NCBI GenBank assembly: GCA_022226935.1
Contig: CP092081.1
Coordinates: 1,331,525 to 1,382,285, forward strand
Origin: Nitrospira sp.
GTDB lineage: Bacteria > Nitrospirota > Nitrospiria > Nitrospirales > Nitrospiraceae
Direction of reading: 5' to 3'
Length of the DNA: 50,761 nt
Shown: piece by piece, positions 39,572-46,580 of the stretch
Layout: every line of letters starts with the position of its first letter
Position numbering within the stretch: position 1 is the stretch's first letter
Position numbers and translations under genes: made by a program
The notes under the pieces: generated by a model
The model's database searches: none
What the model saw: only the letters and a program-made list of their open reading frames with translations
What the model was told of the DNA's origin: nothing

Positions 39572-39814
39572 TCACTCAAAAAGTTGCCGGGAGAGCTGCT
39601 CGCGAGTCAGTTTGAAGTGTACCGCGACATCGGTGAGGATTGCGGAGAGGGTTCCGATGCGAAGAGGACTGTGTTGTGGAATCGTAATATGATGTTCGCC
39701 ATGTTCGGTAGTCGTCAGCCGGAGATGGCTACCGGTTTGTCGCGTGATCGAATAACCTAACTTCCGAAGAATTTTGGCGAGATCGCCTCCCGACAAATCT
39801 CGAGGAAGCCTCAT
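39572..39814 (-). CDS. HicA-like mRNA interferase toxin
   Basis: The 80-residue protein has the HicA/YcfA double-stranded RNA-binding pattern: LSGGDLAKILRKLGYSITRQ, then GSHLRLTT with the catalytic histidine, and HITIPQHSPLRIGTLSAIL. The start overlaps the antitoxin stop by 4 bp. It is expected to cut mRNA when free of antitoxin. Confidence 0.85.
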   Translation of the reverse strand: MRLPRDLSGGDLAKILRKLGYSITRQTGSHLRLTTTEHGEHHITIPQHSPLRIGTLSAILTDVAVHFKLTREQLSRQLFE

Positions 39815-40017
39815 ACGGCGATGACTTCCTCCCGAACATGATGGAGACGAACCACCTTGGGAGCGGCCCCTTCTTCAAAGTGACAGCGGACCGCATCACG
39901 AACTTTTGCTGGAAGTTCGGCGAGTGTATCGGCCTCCGTAAAAATCGATGGCCCAAGGGATCGAGCAACGAAACCACCCTCTGGTGCCTCTTCGACTATG
40001 AAGATCAGCTCTGGCAT
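39811..40017 (-). CDS. HicB-like antitoxin (short, without visible DNA-binding domain)
   Basis: A 68-residue HicB-like core: IVEEAPEGGFVARSLGPSIFTEADTLAELPAKVRDAV. It lies upstream of the toxin with a 4-bp overlap, the reverse of the classical hicA-hicB order but usual for this subgroup. The C-terminal HTH or RHH of longer HicB proteins is absent. Confidence 0.8.
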   Translation of the reverse strand: MPELIFIVEEAPEGGFVARSLGPSIFTEADTLAELPAKVRDAVRCHFEEGAAPKVVRLHHVREEVIAV

Positions 40018-40696
40018 ACGCTCCTCACCACAAGTGCACTTGGGTCATGCTAATCGCATTCGCGCCCAATGTCTAGCCAATCTACCCCCGCTTGCCAACG
40101 CGGACAGAGACCGCGCCGGGCAGGATCAATGGAGCCGACCCACTGCTGCTACGGCCACAGCGCAGCGCCCACCACCCACGACAGCAGCACTGCCTCCCCC
40201 CGCACCAACGGCGATCACCGAAGCGGCAGATCTCCATGCCGTTCGGATGCTGGCTGCCGCCAATAGTGCCGACGATAGAAGCACCGTGAGTATCCTCCCG
40301 AACAATGCGACCGCAAACTCACCTCTACCAGGAGACACACGCTTGTGACCAAACACCATTAAGAACATGCCCCAGTGCAGTGCCAAGGCAAACACCAGCA
40401 AGCGGTTTCCAAGTATGGTCAACAACCAAGCAGCAACAGTTTTGGGCAGACGCGGCATCGTAGGCGGCAACAGTTCTTGCTTACTTCAGACTGAGCGGAT
40501 GGAGCAAGCTGCTCCGGTGCATTTCCAAACCTCAGCTACGCCTCATCGCGCTTCCGCAGCCATTTCTATGATCTGGATCACTGATGCTCATTCGGACAGG
40601 AAACATGAGCGCCATCTGAAGTCACCGGTATCGGTCATCGTCGAGTAGCCGCCAAACGGCGGCGGTAAAACCGGACATCGCAAGGAGGCCCATGCC
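40018..40696. other. Gene-poor stretch with one doubtful membrane ORF
   Basis: About 680 bp hold no recognised gene. On the minus strand, 40126-40470 encodes a hydrophobic 114-codon frame (AWLLTILGNRLLVFALALHW, then GRILTVLLSSALLAAAS) with an Ala/Val/Gly-rich tail, perhaps a decayed membrane protein. A GCCGCC-AAAC-GGCGGC hairpin is at 40648-40663. No terminator T-run is visible. Confidence 0.4.
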
Positions 40697-40786
40697 ATGC
40701 CATACGCCAGTGGCGAACTTCAGACAAGCACGGCTGTACAGCTGATCAAGCAACGATGTCTGCTCCCCCTTAAATCCGCCCGCTAG
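40697..40786 (+). CDS. Possible 29-codon small ORF with strong ribosome-binding site
   Basis: AAGGAGG (40682-40688) is 8 bp before the ATG at 40697, an ideal spacing. The frame encodes MPYASGELQTSTAVQLIKQR... and stops at 40786, overlapping the nitrilase gene's stop by 4 bp on the other strand. It may be a true small protein or the remnant start of a lost gene. Confidence 0.35.
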   Translation: MPYASGELQTSTAVQLIKQRCLLPLKSAR

Positions 40787-41508
40787 TGAATCTCCGCCAC
40801 AACCATTCCCACTTCTTGAAGCGGGACCTGTGCAATGACAATTCCCATCGGATCAATCACAGCCGTGGGGCCATATGAGATCCGATCATCTCGTTCGCCC
40901 GTTACATCAGACGATACGATCCATACACCATGGGCTTTGGCATGGCGCGATCTGATGTCGTGATGACGAAACTTCCATTCTTCCGCTAAGGCATGCGGCA
41001 GCATGTTGTTGCATGGACATACGAGCACGGTTGCGCCCAAGGCGGCAGCACACCCAATCGACTCGGGAACACTGAGGTCGTAACAGATATTGATGCTCAC
41101 TTTCGTTCCTTGCACGTCGAATACTGGCGAACCGTTTCCACGCCCAAACACCCGCGCTTCTCCCCCAAGGAGATGTGTCTTTCTGTAATGGGCGATCGCC
41201 TTTCCGCCTTGTATCGCCAGTGCCGAGTTATAAGCGACGCCCTCTGCTTTTTCGATCAAACCGAAGACGATTACCGGCTGGACAGAGTTGAACGATCTAC
41301 GCGCGTCATCAAGAATCGCCGACCCGAGTTCCACGGCCATACTGGCGACGTGATCTGGACGAATGTCGTAGCCCTGCAGAAAACACTCGGGGAAGCAGAC
41401 GAGATCGGCACCGCGACGTTCCGCCTCGAGCGCGTACGCGTGCATCAGTGACAAGGCACGAGCCACGTCACCACGAACTTCCGGCAGCTGACAGGTAGCG
41501 ATTCTCAT
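40783..41508 (-). CDS. Carbon-nitrogen hydrolase (nitrilase superfamily)
   Basis: A 241-residue amidase-type enzyme with the Glu-Lys-Cys triad: LVCFPECFLQGY (Glu, about 42), HYRKTHLLG (Lys, about 109) and NICYDLSVPE (Cys, about 140). The start overlaps the NUDIX stop by 4 bp (ATGA). The substrate is unknown; the family splits amides, nitriles or carbamoyl groups. It is last in a four-gene operon. Confidence 0.9.
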   Translation of the reverse strand: MRIATCQLPEVRGDVARALSLMHAYALEAERRGADLVCFPECFLQGYDIRPDHVASMAVELGSAILDDARRSFNSVQPVIVFGLIEKAEGVAYNSALAIQGGKAIAHYRKTHLLGGEARVFGRGNGSPVFDVQGTKVSINICYDLSVPESIGCAAALGATVLVCPCNNMLPHALAEEWKFRHHDIRSRHAKAHGVWIVSSDVTGERDDRISYGPTAVIDPMGIVIAQVPLQEVGMVVAEIH

Positions 41509-41984
41509 GGTTGCGTAGGGTTGGGGAACGAAAGCGCGTTCTCCACTGCCGACAGACACCGTCGATTGTGACCAAAGTCCAGCAGCGACACAGCTTCTTC
41601 CGGTAAACACCACCTGAATGCCTGATGTTCTGCGGAAAGCTTAGGCTGTGTTTCGCTCGGAATGAACGCGTAAAACACGCGCTCCTCCACCTGCGTGACG
41701 CCCTCACCATAGGTGGCGCGCCACTCGGGCCGAATCGGGAAGTACTGCGTGAAGCCGGCGCTAAACACTTGTTCGACTGATATCCCCGACTCTTCACGCA
41801 CTTCCCGCACGGCGGCTTCTTCAAACGACTCGCCCTGTTCCAGCGCGCCAGTAATACCCTGCCAAAAGTCCGGTAGCGCGAGCGCGGGCATCGCAACTCG
41901 CTGGAACAACAAATACGAGCGCTGACCTCCGGCCTCGTTAACCAGAAAAACCTGTACGGATTCCGGGCGTCGCATTGATCTCAT
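41505..41984 (-). CDS. NUDIX hydrolase
   Basis: A protein of about 159 residues with a complete Nudix box GALEQGESFEEAAVREVREE then SGI (about residues 43-65). The N-terminus RPESVQVFLVNEAGG and the tail FRWCLPEEAVSLL resemble NudB/dihydroneopterin-triphosphate-type enzymes, but the substrate is not determinable. An ATG three codons later is an alternative start. It is 20 bp downstream of the DUF3626 gene. Confidence 0.9.
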   Translation of the reverse strand: MRSMRRPESVQVFLVNEAGGQRSYLLFQRVAMPALALPDFWQGITGALEQGESFEEAAVREVREESGISVEQVFSAGFTQYFPIRPEWRATYGEGVTQVEERVFYAFIPSETQPKLSAEHQAFRWCLPEEAVSLLDFGHNRRCLSAVENALSFPNPTQP

Positions 41985-42004
41985 GAGGTCTAACGGTTTG
42001 GCAC

Positions 42005-43192
42005 TCAACCGCCGCCTGAGCCGGCCGGTTGCAGAAGCCTGTTGGACAGCTCGTCGGCTGGCTGTCCATAGTGCACCAAGACGTGCCACAGTTGCTTGAG
42101 ATACTGGAGCATCTCTGCCCTCGTGCCGATGTCACGCCAAGCGTCAGGACTCTCCCAGAGGGCTGCTTCAGCGGCGCCGATAGTCGCCGCGTCCACGATT
42201 CCGTCCTGCGCGACCCGCAGCGCCAGCACCGGCATCACCGGTCCTCGGAAATCTTCTGGAACCTCCCGTGCAGCCATCCGGAATCCCTGATGGTAGGCGA
42301 TCTCGATCCCATAGCGTTTCGCGATCTCGATCAGCAGTTCCCCACTTCGTGTTCCATCGAATGCGGGATCAACGACCACACATTCGACATCTGACGCAAG
42401 ATCGATCGGGCCATGCACCTGCGCTTCGATGCAGCTGTCGAGCACCCGCCCTGGAGGGCCGGAGGCTCGCAGACTCCGAGGCTCACCGAGGCTCTGGCAG
42501 ATGTCGAGGAACCTTGGCACCGTGAGCGCCTCGATCCCAAGAGTAGGAGCCCTGAAAGGCGGCCAACCGACTCTGGCGCCGGTTCCTTCAGAGATTTCGG
42601 TCATGAGGGAGGCGAGGACGGGATCGAGGTGGTCCATCATGCCGAGGCGTTCGGCAGCGTCTTGTTGTTCACTCCCCGAGAAGGTGAAGGAGGTTCGGCG
42701 GGAAACCGCGGGGCGCAAGACCAAGTAGCACGACCCGAATCGAGGAATAGGCCCATCGGGGAAACGCACGATTTCCAGTGCGCCATACTTGGGCCGTTCC
42801 TCGGCCGAGACCTCACCCACATGGTAGGCACTACCAAAGAGCGCCCGCTCCCATTCGTCGCGCGCTCCGCCCGGAACGGCGGTGCGGCTCCCGCTCGATC
42901 GACCTGTTTCGAATTGATTCCGGTAGCGGCCATCCCTCAACATCCCCTCCACGACGGTGATCGGTGTCATCCCACGTCGATCGGGATGAAAGTGCACGAC
43001 CACTCGCGCATGCTCCCGCAGGGAACGGAGCGCTACGTGGAAAGAGGCGTCGGAACATCCGTGCTTCCGAAAGATCTCCCTCAGTCGTTCGCGAGCTCCA
43101 CACTGGTTTCTATCGGACACCTCGTGCGCGTGCTGCAACGCTCGACGCTGGGCCGTGGTGAGTCCTCCCACAATCTCTGGTCCATCGGACAT
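42005..43192 (-). CDS. DUF3626 domain protein
   Basis: A protein of about 395 residues. The ATG at 43192 has GGAGG/GGGAG upstream. The core VVVHFHPDRRG, EGMLRDGRYRNQFETGRSSG and PGGARDEWERALFGSAYH match what I recall of DUF3626. The region KYGALEIVRF...RFGSCYLVLRP...RTSFTFSGSE has a beta-rich layout that could resemble ADP-ribosyltransferase-like folds, but this is a guess. The C-terminal half contains IDLASDVECVVVDPAFDGT. No function is established. It is the second gene of a four-gene operon. Confidence 0.75.
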   Translation of the reverse strand: MSDGPEIVGGLTTAQRRALQHAHEVSDRNQCGARERLREIFRKHGCSDASFHVALRSLREHARVVVHFHPDRRGMTPITVVEGMLRDGRYRNQFETGRSSGSRTAVPGGARDEWERALFGSAYHVGEVSAEERPKYGALEIVRFPDGPIPRFGSCYLVLRPAVSRRTSFTFSGSEQQDAAERLGMMDHLDPVLASLMTEISEGTGARVGWPPFRAPTLGIEALTVPRFLDICQSLGEPRSLRASGPPGRVLDSCIEAQVHGPIDLASDVECVVVDPAFDGTRSGELLIEIAKRYGIEIAYHQGFRMAAREVPEDFRGPVMPVLALRVAQDGIVDAATIGAAEAALWESPDAWRDIGTRAEMLQYLKQLWHVLVHYGQPADELSNRLLQPAGSGGG

Positions 43193-43234
43193 GCCCGCTC
43201 CCTCCCCAAGCTCAGCCTGCCTCAATGTTGCCGC

Positions 43235-43885
43235 TCACACGCCGTGTTTGTTCGGCTCCGAACCTTCATTCAGTTGGCGCTCCCCGTATTGCGCCAGCCA
43301 TACTGTGTGACGCCCGCAACTTGGATCTTCGACCACATGAGCCAATAACCTGAACCCGTATGACTCTAAGAGTGTCCGATACTCTTGAGGTGCCAAACTC
43401 GCGTGGTACAAGGATTCGCCCTGGAATGAACCCATGGCTTCACCATGCCCCGTACCGGTGGTGAATAGGAGTGGAGCCCCGCAGACGGAATGCGCTCGAA
43501 AAACAGCAAACATGGTCCTCTGGTCTTTATGCGAGAGATGAAAGAAGCTATCCCAAGCGATCACCCCTTCAAACCTTCGGTTGATAGACAGCGCACGCAT
43601 ATCAGCCACGATCCATTCCGCTTTCGGAAAGCGACTTCGGCATTTTGAGATGAGCGTAGGCGAAGAGTCGACCCCAGCAACGGTGAATCCGCGCTGGAGA
43701 AGATGGCAAGCGATGGGTTGACCCGAGCCGCATCCTAAGTCCAGCACGGAGCCCCCTGAGGGAAGTAGCGCCACGAAGCGTTCCATCCACTCCCGCTCAA
43801 GGATCAGAGGGGCAATACGAATTCGGTCCCACGCTTCCGCATGTCGCTCGTATAGCCCCATGATTTCATCAGCCCCTGAAGCCAT
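43235..43885 (-). CDS. Class I SAM-dependent methyltransferase
   Basis: The 216-residue protein has SAM motif I (VLDLGCGSGQPIACHL, about residues 47-62), an acidic loop (VAGVDSSPTLISKCR) and motif II-like FEGVIAWDSFFHLS. It resembles small-molecule methyltransferases rather than RNA or DNA enzymes, with no recognition domain. It is the first gene of the operon, 42 bp before DUF3626. Confidence 0.88.
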   Translation of the reverse strand: MASGADEIMGLYERHAEAWDRIRIAPLILEREWMERFVALLPSGGSVLDLGCGSGQPIACHLLQRGFTVAGVDSSPTLISKCRSRFPKAEWIVADMRALSINRRFEGVIAWDSFFHLSHKDQRTMFAVFRAHSVCGAPLLFTTGTGHGEAMGSFQGESLYHASLAPQEYRTLLESYGFRLLAHVVEDPSCGRHTVWLAQYGERQLNEGSEPNKHGV

Positions 43886-44111
43886 GCGGTCCTTTCGACT
43901 GCCGAGCCAAGTTTAGGCCGGTCCACATATGAACCGAATATGCCAGTTCCTGTCCGTCTAACACCGGCACTGTTCGCGAACTCTACGCCATGCCTGCCTT
44001 GCTTGTTTGGAATAAGTGCCCGATCACGAACCGACTCCCACCTCCTCTTCGACCCCATACGTTTTGACGAACCTTAGTGCGTTGATGTCGACGATCATGG
44101 TGGTGGCTCTT

Positions 44112-44678
44112 TTAGCCCGAATGTTTCTTATGCATGATTGAAATTACAACGTGCGGCGATACTTCACGAAAAACCGTCTGGGTTAATACTTGATACGCCC
44201 ACGTATAGTCGGGCAGACCAATACCGAGGTCAGTAAGAGCCACACCGATACAGCCATGCCGTGGCCCGAGAATTCCTGATGCAACCTCGACGATGCCGGT
44301 GAATGCCTTTGGAGCACAGATGGCTCGAGTATCATCCGGTATGAATCCATTCATAATGGGAAATGACGGAGACTTCTGAGCTGGGAGGAACTTTTGCTTT
44401 ATAATTTTATGGTGAAGAGTGCCATCACGGTGATAGTTGCTATGGAGATTCAATTGTCTATCGCTCATCGGTTTCAAAACAAAATACTCTCCCTTTTGAT
44501 TGCGCCGTACCCATAAAACAAGGAACAGGTCTGTTCCCTCACGAACCGCCACCGCGTATTTACTCTCCCCAGGAACTGTTTTGAGATTCATCAGCCCAAC
44601 CTTCGAGTTTGCAGCACGCTGCTTCCCTGTCTCCTCGAAACAGCACCGCCAGGTGGCCAACTCCTCCGTGGTCATCAT
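44112..44678 (-). CDS. Conserved-looking hypothetical protein
   Basis: A 188-residue soluble protein without signal peptide or helices long enough for membranes. It has a beta-rich centre (GTDLFLVLWVRRNQKGEYFV) and the pattern SNYHRDGTLHHKIIKQKF, then FTGIVEVASGILG. I have an impression of a family with a YHxDGxxHxK segment but cannot name it. The composition is A+T-richer than neighbours, consistent with transfer. Function unknown. Confidence 0.65.
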   Translation of the reverse strand: MMTTEELATWRCCFEETGKQRAANSKVGLMNLKTVPGESKYAVAVREGTDLFLVLWVRRNQKGEYFVLKPMSDRQLNLHSNYHRDGTLHHKIIKQKFLPAQKSPSFPIMNGFIPDDTRAICAPKAFTGIVEVASGILGPRHGCIGVALTDLGIGLPDYTWAYQVLTQTVFREVSPHVVISIMHKKHSG

Positions 44679-44916
44679 GGAAGTGTCAATAGCCTGATAC
44701 GTTAGCCATTCCTCAAACGTTTGCAGATCATCTCTCTGATAAACTCCTTCATTTCACTCATTCCTTCACAGTCACCCTCAATGCCTTCGCAAGCCATGCA
44801 GAATGAAGAGTCGGTTTGACTTTACACTTCCTGACCAAACATTTTGAGCTGCGAGTGGGATCAACTCTTGAATGTGCACTCTCTCACGGCTGACGCTGCA
44901 ACATTTTCCTCATGAT

Positions 44917-45462
44917 TCAATCGCCGCGATACTCCTGCTTGATGGCGTCCAGGAATGCCCGGATCTGGCGAGGCGACCTCAAGTGATGCACTCGTTTCGC
45001 GGCAGCCGCTTCGGCAACAAGCTGCCGGTACTTGGGTGTCATGTGACGATGGCAGAGGGGGATAACCCGGTACCCGGCGATCGTGCTCCTCCACATGGGA
45101 CTATGTTCCGGCCACCCCTGTGGAGTCACTAGCATGCCTTTGATGAACCGCTTGGTCACCCACATATTTGGTCACCCACATATAATGAATGGCGATCACA
45201 GATCGACGTAGACCAACGTATCAGCGGCAGCGAACTGTTCCCACGCAGAAGCCATACAGCCGAACCCATCGATGATCCACCGCTCGTTTCGCAGCAGTCC
45301 GGCATGGATGTCCAGATATTCGGCGTGAGGGACCTCCTCGCCACCTGTTTTATACTTGATGGAATCGACCGGATGTAGAGGCAGTCCGGTGATGTCTGCC
45401 AACTTTTTCGCAAGCGTGGATTTGCCGCCGCCGGCATTACCGAACACCGCCACCCTTTTCAT
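44917..45462 (-). pseudogene. Broken adenylate-kinase/FlaR-like (DNA topology modulation) gene
   Basis: The N-terminal half (45462 down to 45196) has a P-loop (VFGNAGGGKSTLAKKL) and RNERWIIDGFG, then stops with TGA after VYVDL. The C-terminal half (45165 down to 44917) resumes with WVTKRFIKGMLVTPQGWPEH, PLCHRHMTPKYR and RSPRQIRAFLDAIK. Together they match one P-loop kinase family protein. A 16-bp tandem duplication lies at the break, and the two halves are in the same frame, separated by an out-of-frame stretch with two in-frame TGA codons. Confidence 0.8.
45152..45183. repeat. 16-bp tandem duplication inside the broken kinase gene
   Basis: TTGGTCACCCACATAT occurs twice back to back (45152-45167, 45168-45183) with perfect identity. 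Sixteen is not a multiple of three, so it shifts frame. Confidence 0.95.
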
Positions 45463-45484
45463 CGAACACCGCCACCCTTTTCAT
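45441..45484. repeat. 22-bp tandem duplication at the start of the broken kinase gene
   Basis: A 22-bp unit beginning CGAACACCGCCACCC and ending TTTTCAT occurs twice without mismatch (45441-45462, 45463-45484). It duplicates the start codon and first codons. Confidence 0.95.
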
Positions 45485-45800
45485 ATGGCACTCATCGCAA
45501 GCCAGCTGTGTTGGCATCCCCAGACGCCTCGCCTACCCATCGCACCCGCTGCGATCAGCAGCCATTTATTAGCGAGCGCGCCCTGACACCTTGTGCTTGA
45601 AAAAACCGGAAGCCCCCTGCGAATTTTTCATCAAGCCGGCGGTCCTGTCAAATACGTGCGCCAGCTACCCTGCACTGCCCTCACCCTATCCCGTTGCTAT
45701 GCGTGTGCCACCGCCTGCCTAGGATTCTTCCTAGGGTCGCATCTGTTATCGATGTGATACTCCACTCTTAATACACAAGGCGAACCCAGGGAGGCCTATT
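45485..45800. promoter_or_regulatory. Promoter region of the DUF3015 lipoprotein with an inverted repeat
   Basis: These 316 bp hold no gene. CCTAGGA-TTCT-TCCTAGG (45718-45735) is a perfect 7-bp inverted repeat about 65 bp before the ATG and could be an operator. AGGGAGG (45788-45794) is a strong ribosome-binding site with 6-bp spacing. Confidence 0.5.
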
Positions 45801-46277
45801 ATGCTGACAAGACGTTTCGTACTGATTCCCGGCTTGCTCCTATTCCTCGCCGGCTGTATGACGGACGCTACGGTCGAGTTGACGAAGGCGCCGTTCGACG
45901 CCACGACCGACCTCACCGGCGGCACCTCCGGCGCGACTCAGGAATTCCTCGATCCCACGACTGAGTTCACATCCAGTACCACCCCCGGCGCATTGGCAGA
46001 CAGCCGTCTTCTCAGAGCCAGACAACGGGCTACCGTCTTCGCGAGACACACACACGACAATCTCCGTACGGATGTCGCCCGCGGCCAGGGTGAATACCTT
46101 GCGTCACTGGCCAGCCTCACAGGCGTCTCCGCAGACCGTTGGACCGAGTTTCAGACCACCATGACAGAGTCGTATCCCACACTCTTCGACCAGCAGATAC
46201 CCGTCTCGCAATCGACTGAGCGGATCGTCGGCTTGGCCTGGGCGAAGGGCCATGGCATGCCCTTCCCAGTCAAGTAA
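45801..46277 (+). CDS. DUF3015-like lipoprotein
   Basis: The 158-residue product has a lipobox signal peptide (RFVLIPGLLLFLAGC, cysteine at residue 19), a Thr/Ser-rich linker, then DNLRTDVARGQGEYLASLA and FQTTMTESYPTLF, which match the conserved core of DUF3015 (a glutamate-containing motif near ARGxGEYL). The role is unknown. A strong ribosome-binding site suggests good expression. It is monocistronic. Confidence 0.75.
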   Translation: MLTRRFVLIPGLLLFLAGCMTDATVELTKAPFDATTDLTGGTSGATQEFLDPTTEFTSSTTPGALADSRLLRARQRATVFARHTHDNLRTDVARGQGEYLASLASLTGVSADRWTEFQTTMTESYPTLFDQQIPVSQSTERIVGLAWAKGHGMPFPVK

Positions 46278-46580
46278 GTGATCCGCAGTTCCGGTTTATG
46301 GCCAGGCGCGGCTCACTCCACATACGCAGGTGAATTGCCGCTGCCTGCACCGCTGCCTCAGCCTGATACAGTACCTCTATCCTTCCGCAGTAATACACGT
46401 ATTCTCACGCGTCTCTACGGTTGACAGAATGATGCGAGCGGCGTAGGTTTCGGCGATGCCGACGCCACCCGCCATCGGGCATCACGCACGCCTTCGGCCG
46501 GTTCCTGTGCGTTCACACCACCGACTCGCCAGCCGACAACCCCAATCCATTCGAATCGCATGTGCGGGAGACCGCGGCCG
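46278..46580. other. Intergenic region before the PhoD-like gene
   Basis: About 300 bp with no recognised gene. It should hold the promoter of the PhoD/DUF6603 unit. No clear hairpin, operator or RNA gene is visible. A possible upstream ATG at 46560 would add seven codons to the PhoD protein. Confidence 0.4.

Noticed and set aside
42413..43348. Plus-strand ORF of 311 codons
   Set aside because: Antisense to the DUF3626 and methyltransferase genes, with Arg/Pro/Ser-rich low-complexity content typical of a shadow.
43804..44058. Minus-strand ORF of 84 codons upstream of the methyltransferase
   Set aside because: It overlaps the methyltransferase start by 82 bp in another frame, has no ribosome-binding site and no recognisable domain.
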